A stretch of DNA of 64,000 nucleotides, from the NCBI RefSeq assembly GCF_020184175.1, contig NC_065530.1, forward strand, positions 65,511,260 through 65,575,259, in the 5' to 3' direction. Numbering within the stretch: the stretch's first letter is position 1; each line of letters starts with the position of its first letter. The notes beneath the pieces were generated by a model. It was not told where the DNA came from and did not search any database. It was given only the letters and a program-made list of their open reading frames with translations. Of the stretch, positions 22,669 through 37,370 are shown piece by piece. The translations under genes were made by a program, and so were the position numbers. The DNA comes from Aphis gossypii (Eukaryota > Arthropoda > Insecta > Hemiptera > Aphididae).

Positions 22669-24593
22669 ACTATTATTAATATAGCCTTATGTATGTATTA
22701 TTATATATAATTGTATGTATTTACACAATAATACGGTCGAGAGAAGGTATTGCTACATTTAGTGTAATTTCAGTTATTTTTTTCGAGTGTAGGTCCTTAA
22801 GAGGATGTTGCACCAAGGTTTTGTTATCTTAAGGTTATGCGTGTAATCGCGTGGCGGAAAAAACATGTTCATGCACAGACAGATCGATAAAATACGAATG
22901 GGAAATGATTTTGATGCTATCAAGACAGCTACTATATCAATGTAGGTAAAGTACAATATTCGACTTGTACCAATAAAATATACATATATGAAGACTATTT
23001 TGTGCTTAAAACATAAAATTAAATTCATATATATCATAATTTACAATATATATATTATACAATGTGTAATATTATATAGTTTAGTTTTAATTTATTTAAT
23101 TTTTATATTATAACGCTGAATTTACCGATTATTATTTGCATTTTTTCAAAAAAATTTGAAAGTTGTAGAATAATTACTCGAATAATTATTTAGAGATATG
23201 CGCGTCAGATGCCCTCGAATATGTGGTTTATATTTAATTTGTTTTTGTTCATAAATGTTTAATGTTTAAAATGGTATACCTATACAATCAAGATTGAAAA
23301 TAATCGATAATAATAAATTTACTTATTTTTGCCACATGTACAAATATAATATCAATTGTACCATATACTTATTATAATACCCACGTTAAAAATCTATAAA
23401 TAGTACTTTTTTAACCTAATGTTATAAAGGTAGGTAACGTATTCATTGGATACCTAAAAAAAAACTAGTCATAAACGTGTCAGTAAAAATATAGGTGCAT
23501 TATTTTTTCGTTATTTTAATGACGAATATTTTTTCAATAAAATATTTTAATATTATTGCCAAAACAGTAACGCGTGTATTGTACGGTAGTTCATTATTAT
23601 TTATTATTGTATATCAAGCTATATACTCTGGAGTACACAATATCAATACATTATTTTGAAAGTGTGTCAAATTTATGTCTGCCCAATTTTCACTGGCTGT
23701 TTTAAAAATATTTTACGTTCACATCTTCACACAAAAAGTCTAACAATTGTCGTATGACGTTGATATAATTTCAGTAAAACAGTAAAGGTTGAATTCACGA
23801 ATACTTCTATGATCGTACTATATAATATATAATACTTGAAAAAAATAACAATTCAGATAGGTACTAACAAACCTAAAAGATTGACAATAGGCATTACACA
23901 CACAGTAATATTATAATATTATAAGCACTATAGTTATCTCTCTGTTTTAATTTCATACACCGAATTTCCTGAAACGTTGATACCTATTATGTAAAATCAA
24001 ATTTTAAACGACTAGTTAATTAATTTTAACTTATTAGTATATTTCAAAGTTTAGATTAATGTAGCGCAGAGTATGTAATATGGTATATTTATACCAAATA
24101 ATAACCCTGAGCCAAAAACTAAAAACACCCGTGGGTTGAACTGTACTACATTTACACTGAACTTGGAATGAGACGATAAATAATAAAAATAATCTAGACT
24201 TATAGTAAAGCAAAATCGATTTTTGAAACGTGGTCTATAATTATTCTATATTTCTACTATCTATAGTATCTTCCTACGCATATGCAGTTGCAGTGCGTAT
24301 TATTATGTTTCCAACCACGCAAAATATAATCAACATGAGATTTCAAATAATAAGGACTGATAATCCAAGTCTATAACGATGATATTAATTTATTTTTAAC
24401 TTGTACCATAGGCGATCCTCTCGAGGTTATATAGATTCACGATTGAAGTACAAAATATGTAAGTATTTGTATATTTTTAAGCTTTAATAAATAATATGTG
24501 AAAAATAAAATATATAGACAACTTTATCGATTTATTGACTCTTAATAATGTACATATAATATAAGTACATTCTTACAGATTTGATTTCAAATT

Positions 24594-24748
24594 CAGTGGC
24601 GTAGCTAGACATTTTTTCTTGGGTAGGCCCGATATTTTGATGTAATAAAGATTATCGATGAATATTTTTATTAAATAAAAAACATTTATTTTTGAAGAAA
24701 AGTGGGTAGGCCTGGGCCTACCAGGCCTACCCGCTGGCTACGCCACTG
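24594..24748. mobile_element. Small terminal-inverted-repeat element (CAGTGGCGTAGC)
   Basis: The 155-bp element starts CAGTGGCGTAGCTAG and ends CTGGCTACGCCACTG, so the first and last 12 bases are perfect inverted repeats. Near its right end is a GC-rich palindrome (taggcctgggccta, 24707-24720). The flanks contain ATTTCAA on both sides (24584-24590 and 24749-24755), but on the left it is separated from the repeat by three bases, so the target duplication is not clear-cut. No coding capacity. Confidence 0.7.
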
Positions 24749-25949
24749 ATTTCAATGTGTATCAATGCAAGTTTATATGGAACGACGTCATGATACACGC
24801 ATTTACGTTTATATTAAATATGCTAATTTAAAAAACCCCGCAGGGGAAAATGTAAAGTTATCATAGTAATTAATGTGGTCAAAACTATCTCATGGATATG
24901 TATAGTTACTTCCGGATAATATTTCTTCGAAAATAAACCACATATATACATAATATGCATATATTTAAATGATAGTAAACTTATATACGCTCGTTATAAT
25001 ATACTTTGCATAGTTGCATGTAATACTAGCTCATAAGCGACGGTTGTGTTAATGTGTAGACAAAAACAGAGTTTTGTAAACTAGACACTATAGTTCATAT
25101 TATTCTCGTCCTAAATATAAATCCTATAATTATTATTAGTGTTTTAGAAAAAAAAATGTTTGTAAAATTGTAAGTTATATACCCTACATTTTTATGGATA
25201 TTGTCTCTAATTATGTTAGTTCATGTTATTTTAATTACCATATAATATATTATATCCACTTTTATCAAATTGATTTATTGTAATATATATTTTATAGATT
25301 ATATAAATTTTTAATTTATTTAACACAATAAAAACTATAAAAACTTTTATTTAAATATTTTATGTAGAAACTGGAAAGTGACATCAATAGGTTCAAAATG
25401 TATCACGTTTTTCTCTATAAATCGTATAATATATTTAAATTGTAACTGTAGAGGTATAGACTGTATATCTTCTAAATACAATTGTGTTAGGTCCCAAGCT
25501 TAAAGAATACTTTTTAGTTTTTAAACTTAACATATCATGTTTTATTTATATTCTCTAGTATGTTACAATTATAATTTTACTGAAAACAATTTGGTATAAC
25601 GTGTAAATTGTATGTATTAAATATATATAGATATGTCTGTATTTAAGTGTAAAATATTTAACCAATAGCTTATTATTTACAATCGTTCAAACTTTATAAA
25701 GCGTACAAGTTATAAGATTAAGTATAGGTACGTACAATTTCTATAAGCACATTTATCCGGTTTCATAGTACCGCGTTCTTGTATTCTAAGATTTTGATAT
25801 TTAATTTAAGCAAAAAAGTTTAAGGATTTCTTCCCATTCGTATTATATGAAATAGAAAAACTTTCAAACAACGTGATTTGTATATAATTAGATTAAAATG
25901 TAATAAAGCCCAATATAATAGGTTCTGCAGGAATATCGATACAGAAAAA

Positions 25950-26340
25950 CTAGACTGACGACAAAGGCTTTAAGTAAAAGACGTGTCGGTGGTAGGTATC
26001 CTCTCGGGAGGTTCGGCCTTATTAGCGAAATATTATTGTTCGAAAAGGCAAAAAAAAAAATAGGTACTTTATATACCTAGGTAGTTTATATTGACGTCAC
26101 GCTCGACGATGCGGTAACACAACACGTTTTCGTCTCGCCCGGTAACAGTTGCCAAATTGCCTTGAACGAAGGTCTTTCTGCAGGAGAAAGACTTTTCGTA
26201 GCCTGACGTTATGAGTGTGTGCGTGCGTGTGTATATTATACATTATGCACACAAATACACGCACACACACACCCACCCGCGTACAGATCTGCGAGTGCAT
26301 TAGCCTTGTTCGTGTCGGTCAATCTGGCGATTCTTAACGA
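25950..26340. other. CpG-richer patch with GT/CA inverted repeat inside the long intron
   Basis: Less AT-rich than its surroundings. A GT/GC-alternating tract (about 26214-26233) is followed after a 20-base spacer by a CA tract (about 26253-26275), giving a possible hairpin. No coding exon recognised. It could be regulatory DNA or an unannotated start site; the evidence is composition only. Confidence 0.3.
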
Positions 26341-27479
26341 TTTAAAACGTTTTGTTTTTTCTTTATAACCATATATATATATACTTACGAATAACCCGAG
26401 TATCTAATTATTCGTTGAAAAATACGTATACCTACGATCTAAAACTAATTTATATTGTTTCCTGTTCCATAAACTGAGTTTTATGTTAAACATTAATATA
26501 TTATAATAGGGTGTATGACTATTATGCGGTTCGTTTCTTTTTCAGATCGATCTACATAATTGTACAACATGTGAATTACTTAATGTCTATAAAACGTTAT
26601 AAATGTACGTTATTATCGGCTTTTAATCTTCGAACTCGAACCTATAACATCGATTTAAAATGAATAAAAAATAGGTAAATGGTTTGAATTTACTTAGAAC
26701 GAAAAAAAAAAAAAACGTTTTTATCATCAGTTTCCAATTACAACCTAGATACAGAATCGATCGATCATCGATGTGCTATAAATTATAATATGATATTATA
26801 GCCACAATGTAATTATTTTATAATATATAGTGCTATACTAACAGTAGGTATATATTATTATAATACTAGACATTGGTAATTACTCTCCAATAATCATATT
26901 TATAAATCCCACCATCGGCATTGCTTTAGCGTTTTACTCATTGATAGTATCGTAACCTTCACCACCCCCTCATCAAAAAAATAAAAAAATCATAAAAATT
27001 AGTGCTATTGTTGAGCTACTAGTTACAACTTTTGCTGAGCCGAGTTCAAACGAAACAATGGATTTTATTGTTTTCAACAAGACGCATATAATCTTAGGTA
27101 AATATTGCATGTTACCAGCCAAATGATACTTATTTGTCGCTCGCTAGAATACTCTATATATTATCTGTATATTGATTAGGATTTCCTGTAGGCCACACTA
27201 TTGTGCTTGTATACAGCTCGCTGGTATTATAATTTATTATTATTGAATCATTTCCCGCATACTATCGATTAGCTATAGGTACGTTAATACCAGCGAACGG
27301 AAATAAAAAAAAAATACACAATATTATTGTGTTACAGTATACCAACGCCGCCGCGCCCTCGTCATTTAGATTTATCCTTCTCTTATTAAAACCACCTAGA
27401 AGCACTTGTGTAACATAATATACACTTGATAAATCTATATAATAGGTACACGTATTAAACGCCAAGCCACGCCACACGG

Positions 27480-27840
27480 TCACCGATACCCGGCACTACC
27501 GTACTTACATTGACACGTGCGTATCACTCGACCGAGATAATGTAAATTATATTTATATTTTCGAAACGACGTCACCTGCCCGCGCGAAGCGTGCAACAAC
27601 GATGACATTGTCAAGACTTATAATAATACATCGGTGCAAGCTGTAAAACGTAGAATATATACAAATTGAACAACGTCGTACGGCAAGCCGCATAATATAT
27701 GTATTATTGTTATTACAGGTATGGGACACTCGATCGTCGTCCTGTATATATGAGAGGCATCGCAAACGCACACGCCTCGCGACACACGTATAAAAATTAG
27801 TTTCGTGGTTATTCACGACGACGTCGTTGAAAATGTGCCA
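27480..27840. other. CpG-rich patch inside the long intron
   Basis: Several CpG-containing words (cgcgcgaagcg, acgacgtcg, cgatcgtcg) in otherwise AT-rich DNA. The small ORFs here show no protein-like pattern. Possible enhancer or alternative promoter; composition only. Confidence 0.25.
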
Positions 27841-30800
27841 AGAATAATGTAACGTACCATATCGTATAACAATAATAAAATATATATTATCGTCTACAGT
27901 ATCCTTATAGCCACGGATCGCGAATTACAATGTATAATATATAATATCGTTTCGTATATATTATACATACAGAAATAATGTGCCATCATATATAGCGGGT
28001 ATAATATGGTATATGTACTATTCGTTTCGCTCATTTGCAGGATATTCGCAGGTTTGACGGCTATTCGTTTTATTTGCGCACCAGGAAATGTCGAAAACAC
28101 TATTTTGAAATCAACGCGAAACACGCTTCGACTACCTACACGATTTTAATTATTATTATAGCGCAGTAGCTGTACAGCTATACTGCACTGTATATCTATG
28201 TAGTAGCTGGTTAAACTATACGGCTGGACGCGTCGATAAAATTATATTATATTGCAACGATCTGCAAAATATAATACTTACGCTACTACTGCAATTGTTG
28301 GTAATTAATTATTGCACTTTAATAAATTAATTACATAGTCTATAGGTATGTATGTATGCGTATTAGGTGCAGATGTTGCACATATCATCTGATCACGTGA
28401 CGGTTTTTATAATTGTTATTATTTTACTACAATATTATAATAGTAGTTATAATTTTTCTCTATTATTGCACATAACGAGTGCAGTAGCAGTTCAACTTTA
28501 ATTATAATGTTATATCATAGGGATGTGTTGTTTTGTATACGTTATGATACACTCGTAAGTTGTTTGTTATATTATTTTAAATTTTTAAATGTTAATCTGA
28601 ACTTGAGAGTAAAAACTATATTATGTCCCATCTGAAACATATTATAATATAATATAATAGGGTGTCTATAATTATAACTAGTGAGTTGGTAGTTATATAT
28701 TTAATAATAATTAATGGGTCATAAATCAAGGAAGAGAAACGTTTTTAGGTCAGTAAAAGTGTGTACGAATTACATTGTTATCGTTATTATTTATTCCAAT
28801 ATCTCATTGTGCCCCAACTATTCAGTATATTTGTATACTGTCTACAACAGTATACACCTAAACGCAGTGAAGCAATATATACGTTTTTTTTTTTAATACG
28901 TTTCAAAACAAATTATATTGACTCGTTCTAGGATAATTTGACCGGCAAAAGTAATAAAAAATTAAATAGCATAACGAAACTTGATCGGTTTTACATATTA
29001 AAATTAGAAATATTACCTTATAAGGTACCTAATATACTTCTTAAAATATAAAAAAAAATATAGGAAGACGACGTTACAAACTGTGTCCTAGCATGTAATA
29101 ATTCTAACTTGTTGTTTATTAAGTGATACGAACTTAATTCAAAAATAAATGTCTTAATAAAAAAATGTTAAGTGTTATAAATATAATATCATTATTTTTC
29201 AAGTATATAATATAGCTGAAAATAGCTAAAAATAATATCTGATTTCACTACTAACATCAATAATTATTATTTATTGGTGTTGAGTGGAGTATTTGAAATT
29301 TGAATATAAGATGGCACATACAAATATACAATATCAACTACCCCGAAAGCGTTTTGCGTAGGTATAAACCAATAATCCAACTTCATAGGTGTATGAAATT
29401 TCTTTGATTATTCGATTTTACCTATTAAAATATTATTGTTATTAGTAAATGTCGACCAAGAAAACTAGTCAGTTATATAGTGTGTCATAAAATGTGAAAA
29501 TCAAATTATTTATTTCATTTCGTTGAAAAAAAAAAATAATATCGAATTATAATATAACTCACAATATACGTACTAACGAATAGTATTCAAATTTCAAAGT
29601 CAGTGTTAAGGACAAGAGGTGTTAATAAAATATGATTGCGTCATACGGTCAACGAACGATTGAAGATATTTTTATTAAATTTATTTGATACAATATCGAC
29701 AATAACAACTGTTATTAATTCTTTTTATAGCATGACCATTACGAATGATATTTTATTATGTTTTTCCAAGTGTCTACTATCTCTCGTTGTCCTCCGGGCT
29801 ACAGTCAACATTATTAAAGTTACATATTATAAAAACTAAATTGTTCTACAATAATATTTGTCACAAATACATTATAAACAATATTTTTAGTCAATTATAT
29901 TCATATTCAATTATTAAGAATTAATGTACCACATAACATACAACGCTTAAATAATTATTGCGTCTGTCCGATAACTTTTATCACGCTTCCAGTTTTGATA
30001 TCCCAATAAATTATTTTTTTATTTAGGTAGGTACGTTGTCTATAATATTATATAGACTTGTACAAACAATTTTGTTGATTTTGTTATAGTGCCTATAACT
30101 GTCATGCTTATAATGTATCTGTATTATTATTTAACTTGGACTTTATTTAAAAAATGATTACCGCTGATTTCGTCTTTTATTTTAAAGTTTAAACTAACGA
30201 AAATCTGTTTTTAATTTATCTTCAAACTAATTAATATGGGTTCATTAACGGTGGGTTGAATTGAGTTATTAAAAAAAAAAATGAGAATAATTAAATTTCA
30301 AAAATGTGATTAAACTTTGAAACAAAATTACATTATATATTTTATACAACTAAGAAAGTATGCTTTATGGAATAATAATATTTATCGCTGAACAACGATC
30401 AACAGGAGCATTAAATTCGAATTTTTTAATTTAAAAAATGTTTTGAATATTTTTTAAAAGACAAAGAAATTATAGGAGCAAAATAACTCTACTATACCTA
30501 GTTGATCTAGAAGGTTTATTATAATACACATGGCTCGTGCAGAACAATAGACACGTCAACTTGTGTGGGCAGTGCAATGAGGGCACATCTATGCTAATAT
30601 TCGAATCTTAATAATATTACAAGCGTAGGTCATCGAACGAATTTACGGGAGCATTGAACATTATAACAATAATGATTATCATACGAGGTATTCACGTTTA
30701 GGTATCTAATGGTAATTGTATAAAAAATATTGTTCCCGATCAAAAAATTGTATCGCTTAAACCGTTCAAACGCGTTAGTAATTTCCTACACATTATATCA

Positions 30801-33500
30801 TAAGCTGTCCACCTATACTTAGGTATAACTTAAAAATATCTATGGGTTCAGCAGTAATGCTTACGCGTAGTCACTAATTATTAGTGCTGTGTTGAATTGT
30901 AAATTATAGGGTTGTATGATAATTGTCATAATATTTATCAGATATCGTGGGACGTGGGTAAAATACACAATAATATAATGTATTTTTGCGTATCGCAACG
31001 AGAAATGATATAAAATGCAATAATCGTTCTCCGGTTAACGAAACTTTACTATCTCGCAGGGAATTAAGATTATTTTTAATTTGAAGGTTACTTGGGTGAT
31101 AATATTCATTACCGGTCAGTGGTCATTACTCATTACACACACTGCCTGCAGTATATATAACGACATTATATTTGTGAAGTGGAATAACGATCATTTACGA
31201 TGATATCCTGAAGCCCTCCCTTCTCTTGATGACCGGCTGTTAAAAGTTTTTCAAAATAAATATCATTAAACGACTTTGACCAACAATAACACAATGTTGG
31301 ATGTCACTAGCAGCAACGCGTTACGCAATGTTATTATAATCATTAAAAATCGGATTTTGTTGTCAGAACCATAGTCCAGAATATAAGCGAGGGAGTTATC
31401 CACGTGATAAATTATGATCATCACCTGCCCACTTAAGGCAAAAAAAATTATTAAACAGAGAAATATCTCACGTTGATTTTATAGTTTTCGATCATAACGA
31501 AACGGTGCTTTTATAATGACGACGGAAGTTACACAACGGTAGATATAACAGTACTTTTTAGGGTGGTAAATGTTTCGTATAGTGAGTTCAATCACTCATA
31601 AATTATGTGCATATGAATTATTAGAGATTGTATACTTGTTAGGATTCTGTATTTGTGTGAACGAAATTGGGATTGTCTTTTAAAAATATTGTGACTAAAA
31701 TAAAAGGTCAAAAACCGAATGCTAAATTCACAGATATAATAATGTCAGGATATATATATTGTATACAGACATAGAATTTTTTTTTAAATTGTTGCAACAA
31801 TTGGAAATATAGACATAACGTACAATTTGATTGGAATCTATACTATGATCATTTATAGGCTATAATAGCAGTTCAGTTACACGAGTGGTTCGATGAAACC
31901 ACTAAGAATGCAATTCATAAATTAATTAATCATAAAGTAGACAATGTATTATATTTGACTATACGCAGTATTACGCACCTATTACTAATGTATTGAATAA
32001 TAATCATCATAATCATCGCTTTTAAATTTAAAACGATAGTCGATAGTAATACAAACCCGTTTTGAACAACTCAAAGCGAAATTGCTTATTAGTTATTACG
32101 AGGTCACCAAAAGTACTAAGAATAGAGTACTTCATACAAAAATCAAGTTTTTTATCTATCCGGACATAAAATAAATTATTTTAATGAGCATTTTTCAAAT
32201 ATACTTTAACACAACAGTTCTATTATTATAAATTTCATATAGGAACTATAGAAAATAATTGAATTACTAAAAATATAAAAGTAAACAGTTTAGATATTGT
32301 TTTCTAAGAACAATTCTCCAACGTACTTAAGTATAAAAGATTAAACTTTTTATATAAAAGAAAATTGTAGATTTTACAGCATGACCCAAAATCTTTAGAG
32401 TGTTTGCAAATTGTAATAATAGTAATTTTTTATTTTTAATTTTACTTAAGAGCTAAAACTGCAACATTTGAGCGTTCTCACTATATCGTTCAGCGTTCTT
32501 ATTCTCTTTACTTTCTTCTTTATACTCACGTTCACGCTTAGTTTTTATAGTAACTTAAATTTTGATCTAATCATTGTAAAGTGATAGAAACCGTTTGGTG
32601 TTATACACGTTGTTTGAAACCAATTTAAGATCTTTTATATGACTAAATTATTCACCTATTTAATTATAGTATTATTAAACTTTCGAGACCTCGGATCAAA
32701 AGTTATTATCTCAAAATATTAAATTATTCAGGTTAATTAAAAATCTAAAACCAAAAATTAAACTTCAAACTTTCATTTTTTACTTTCAAAGTTATTGTCA
32801 GGTATAAAAACTAATAAAGTAATTCTACGTTAAGTCTTAAATTCATTTTTTGCTCTAAGCAACTTAACGTTGACAATTTTAGCTAAGAACCAAAACATTT
32901 TAAAGATATAGGTAACATTTTTACTTAGTTAGAACTTTTTTGTTCTGAACTAAATTTAAGTTTTTATTATGACGTATTAGCAACTCGAAAATAATAAATA
33001 ACGGGGTTGGATTTTCTTGTGTCACAAAATGAAAAACGTGATGTGAGATTAAAATCATATTATAGTAGATAGGTAGATACTAATGTACTATTATTATTTA
33101 TAAAATTCGTTATTTTTTCTATATAAATGTACCTATCATAATATTATTATTTTATGATTGTCATCTAACCGTTTTGCCTTAACAGTTCAGTCCACGACCA
33201 AAATATGTGCTATTTACGGGATCGCTATTAAATAACGATTTTGTAAATCGTATGGTTTAGAATTTAGTTGTGAACAGTTTTTTAAACAATATAGCGCATA
33301 CGGTTGTCTGTGAGCATTGCAAAACTAAACGTACTCAATACTCATATGATATATTATTAAGAGAGCGGATTTTCGAAAAAAAAAAAATCGAAAAAAAATC
33401 TACTCAATACTTATTATGGCCTCGTGTGCACTAAAATTACATCTATCTAATATAAATATATACCTATATATTATGAAGAAAAATATAAAGTAATACTCAC

Positions 33501-33722
33501 GTCGTCTTCGTCGTCGCGCACGCTGTTCATCCAAAAGCACATGGCCATGCATATGAGCACTGCGCCCGAAGCGACCAGACCGACGCCGATGTACCGGACG
33601 GCCGGCACGGGTTTCGTGTGATGATCGGCCAGGCCGAGCCAGTTGAACAGGGCGCCGATGCACACCAGCGTCATGCCGAACCGGTACGGCCGTTGCGATT
33701 CTTCCGGGACGATCAGCGCCAT
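33501..33722 (-). CDS. Two-pass PPxY membrane protein, N-terminal coding exon
   Basis: Minus-strand exon of 74 codons starting at ATG 33722 and ending at donor gtgagt (33500). The start is supported by an in-frame TGA about 15 codons upstream in the same exon. The encoded part has two hydrophobic segments suited to spanning a membrane: about residues 15-33 (FGMTLVCIGALFNWLGLA) and 44-66 (YIGVGLVASGAVLICMAMCF), with a short loop of about ten residues between. It ends in an acidic run (RDDEDD), which joins in phase 0 to the PPxY exon at 18232. Both termini would be on the same side, presumably cytoplasmic, placing the PPxY motifs where WW-domain proteins can bind. The ORF past 33501 is read-through into the intron. 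I do not recognise the family; the arrangement is of an E3-ligase adaptor or trafficking protein type (inference). Confidence 0.82.
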
Positions 33723-33925
33723 TTCCGGGTGTGCTGTCCGGGCGATCGTGTCGTTGTCTCGTCGCCGTCAACCGGCACCGCCGCTCGCGCGCCGCAATCG
33801 CCGTCCGTTGTTGCCGCAGTAGTCGTGTTTCCAGTAAATCGTATTTGGTTATTTTTCGATGATAATAATATTATTCCGTCCGTCCGCTATCGAGCCGGCG
33901 GCAGTTGTTGCTGCGGCAGCTGCTG
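33723..33925 (-). other. 5'UTR part of the PPxY gene exon
   Basis: GC-rich sequence upstream of ATG 33722 up to an acceptor attgtttcag (AG at 33927-33926) that is followed by repeated CAG, so the exact splice point may vary by three bases (a tandem acceptor). An in-frame stop excludes an upstream coding start. This predicts a further 5' exon. Confidence 0.5.
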
Positions 33926-36900
33926 CTGAAACAATAATACGAAAACACGGATGTAGCACGAATCACACAAACTAAACGCCATGCCGTTTCGAACATTTTC
34001 AAAAACACGCAGTGTATACATATATAAATTATGATAATCGTTGATTCCTACGCATACATTACTGTTATAGTCCGGCGATATAGGCTGTAATACTCGTTTT
34101 TCGGTCGACAGATCGCGTTAATTTCCGTTTAGTTCGTTTTTTTTTTGCCCAAAAAATATCAATTTATTATGTACCTACTCGTCGCGCGTTCTATACAAAT
34201 ATTATATGCCTGGTGTGTAGTGGGTGTGTCACATGTGTGATAATCGTGACGTAGATTTCGCGATCGAGTTTTTTAATGTATATAAGTACGTTCAAGCATA
34301 AATATAACATTGCATTAAAAAATTGTACGAATTTTACATGTATTGTTATGCAGACTCAAAAAACAGTATTATTAACACTCTTTAGTCAATATTTAACTTT
34401 AGTGCCTTTGTTTAAACTTTAGACTCGTCGTGTTTAAATCATATTATCCGGTCGACTGATTGTTTTAATAAAAACGAACATTTCATGAGTGTAGGTATAG
34501 GTAAACAATTTTTATATTATTATAAAGATATGTACTTTGTTTTTTCACAAATATAATATTATTGAGTTACTCGTTAATCACCAGTGAAAATAACTGTATA
34601 ATATAATATATAGTGTATATAGTATACATGTAAATATTACAATGATGCATTGTGTTAGATACCTACATGATGTTGGCAAAAAAAAAAAATTGTTTCAATA
34701 TAAAAGTTGAACGGTTCACGAAAACAGTAAGTACCTACGTGAAAACCTAAGGTGAATGAACCAAATTTTTATTTTTTTTTTACAAAAAAAAGCGATTTCT
34801 TCTTTTTTTGATTTGCTTTCCTTTTGTCAATCGTCACTGATACAGCAGCAGCCGTTTGCTGTAGCCTGCAGACACCTTCATGGTTCACTAAACGCGTAGC
34901 GCTTCACGCACTATTAGTATCACTTCCTAACAATATACACACAACAAAAACCAGCGTGAATGTATAGTAACTATTATTTAAAACTCATTTCACGAATGTA
35001 TCATTAAAATATTCAGCGATATTTTTGTATAACGAAAACTAACGATTGCAATCAGTCCATAATATTTATATAATTTACTACCTAATTAATTTCATAAATT
35101 AAAATTTTACGTTTTATAATATTACATAGGTATATAAACGATAAAGTAGTGATAAAATAGATATACCTATAATATTGAGTACCCATACAAAGTAGATATT
35201 ATGTATTATATTACCCATATTTTAATTGTTTTTGATATAAGCTTTCCATATAAGTATCTACCTACATAATACAAGTACAAGGCGATTCGCTAAACAATTT
35301 ATATGCTTAATATTTTATTGCAGATTATTGCGTGAAACTCTATTATTTAATACTCCACAAGGAAATAATGAACTACATACGTATAAAATGAAACATTCTT
35401 CTTTACACAGAGCAAGTAAATAGTGTACAGTAATGTACATACAAACGAACAATAATATATAGTAAAGACATATTAATATAATGGTAAATGTCTACTAATT
35501 CTAATATAATAATATTTTACTATTACACCACATAATATGACCATCATGATATTCAAAAAACGATTCTTAGCCAATATCAGTTATCCCAAAATTGATTAAG
35601 ATTTATATAAAAATGCAAACATATGGATAATAAGCGCGAAATTTAAGTAAATAAGCTTTTTTAATGTTAATAGAAACAAATTACATATCACTATAATAAA
35701 TAAATAATTAAAATACAAAAATATATTAGAAGCTAAAATATTAAATTTGTGTAACGAGTTGACACCTACTTGAAATACCATAGTTTTTCTAGATTTTAAA
35801 CTCGATTAAAACTTCGTTGTAATAAACGTATGGAATAATATTCCGTTTTCTCTGTAGAAAGTTTCACGTCAAACTATTGGTGTAGTTGAGTTATTTAGAA
35901 AATAAAGTTTACATTTATTTGAGACTTTTAACAAAATTTTTTTTTTACTAATAACACGATTGTAAAGACACAATTAAGTATTAAGCGTTTAACAGCCTTT
36001 AAAAACAACGAAAAATAATATATTGACTACAGTTACGTTTAACTTTAACATAACAATTCACATATGTGATTTAAATGAAATCGGTTCTTCATTCGTACAG
36101 AACGTTTTTATCTAACCCGTCTACGGTTATTACTGATATTAAGTTTTAATTTATGGTTTATAAGTGGGATTTTCTTAATCTCTCATATTATTATCAGATG
36201 TTTTCTTCTAATAAAGGTTAATAGTTTTACCGGCACCTTGACTGTGTAAACGTCAACTATACCTACATATAATTTATTTACATGTACCATATACGTATAG
36301 TATTTTGATGATACACCTAATTACAAACAGTTTTTACGTAAACAAGATGTACTCACCTATAGATACAACAATACAACAATAACAATACGTAAAAAAGTAA
36401 AAAAAAAAGTTCGTCGCTTAAGAATAAATTATTATATAAGCTTACATTTTAATACAGATGCATGTTATTAAGAGATCTCATACGTCATATAATACTACAC
36501 AAATTTTAATTGTTAATTTGTTATAATTAGTATGCGTGTAAACTGATACGTAGGTATACGTCATATGAATGTATACACAACACATATATTTATTTGTTAT
36601 TTGTAGAAGAAAAATAAAGAAGGATGCGTAATTATTTTTATCTATTTTTAAATTAAATTACTCATTTAAAACATATCTTAATTAAAACTTCAAAAAATAA
36701 ACATAATTAATAAATCATATTTTCTACACATTAATTTAATATTTAAGATAGTATATTAATATTGAGTAATAACATGTATAATATTTTCGATGATTTAAAA
36801 TGTGTATAAACATTTATATATTATAAATGTTGCCATTTGAAAATATAAAAGTTTCATGTAATTTTGAAAAGTTAGAGAGACTATAAAAATATAAGAATTT

Positions 36901-37370
36901 ACTATAAAATTTACTATAAAAGCGTCAGAAGAGTAAAAAAGTGAGCAGTTGACCTTTAAAAGAATAATAGATACAAGTACCTTATATCCCTTGTGAATTG
37001 CATAATTTACTATTTTAAAAAATATGGGTAGTGTACATGTATAAATACATAAAAAGATATCGATTGTTTTTATTTATAACTTATTCTAAAATATATCATA
37101 GTATTAAATAACAAAAATTGTTGATATAGTTATAATTATAAATCATGCTAAATATTTTAGTACAAGGTATTTTAATCACATACCTACGTAAGCGTTTTTT
37201 TTTTATTTCATCGATTTATTATTCATTAATGTCAGTAAGTTACAGCCTACAATCCACACATACACATTGCGTTTGATATTATTTGTCCATAACCTATATT
37301 TAAGCTTATATAAAAATACTTAACTATAAATAAAAATAAATTGTATGTGAAAAATATTATAATATTATTA

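Larger units (their letters stand above)
18233..33500 (-). other. Long (about 15.3 kb) intron of the PPxY membrane protein gene
   Basis: Lies between donor gtgagt at 33500 and acceptor ccacag ending at 18233 on the minus strand. It is AT-rich and has no recognisable coding exon. It contains three small transposon-like elements (18722-18898, 21964-22146, 24594-24748), an (ATT)n microsatellite, a GT/CA inverted repeat near 26.2 kb and CpG-richer patches at about 25.95-26.34 and 27.48-27.84 kb that could be regulatory. That the two exons are joined directly is inferred from matching phase 0 and protein layout. Confidence 0.6.
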
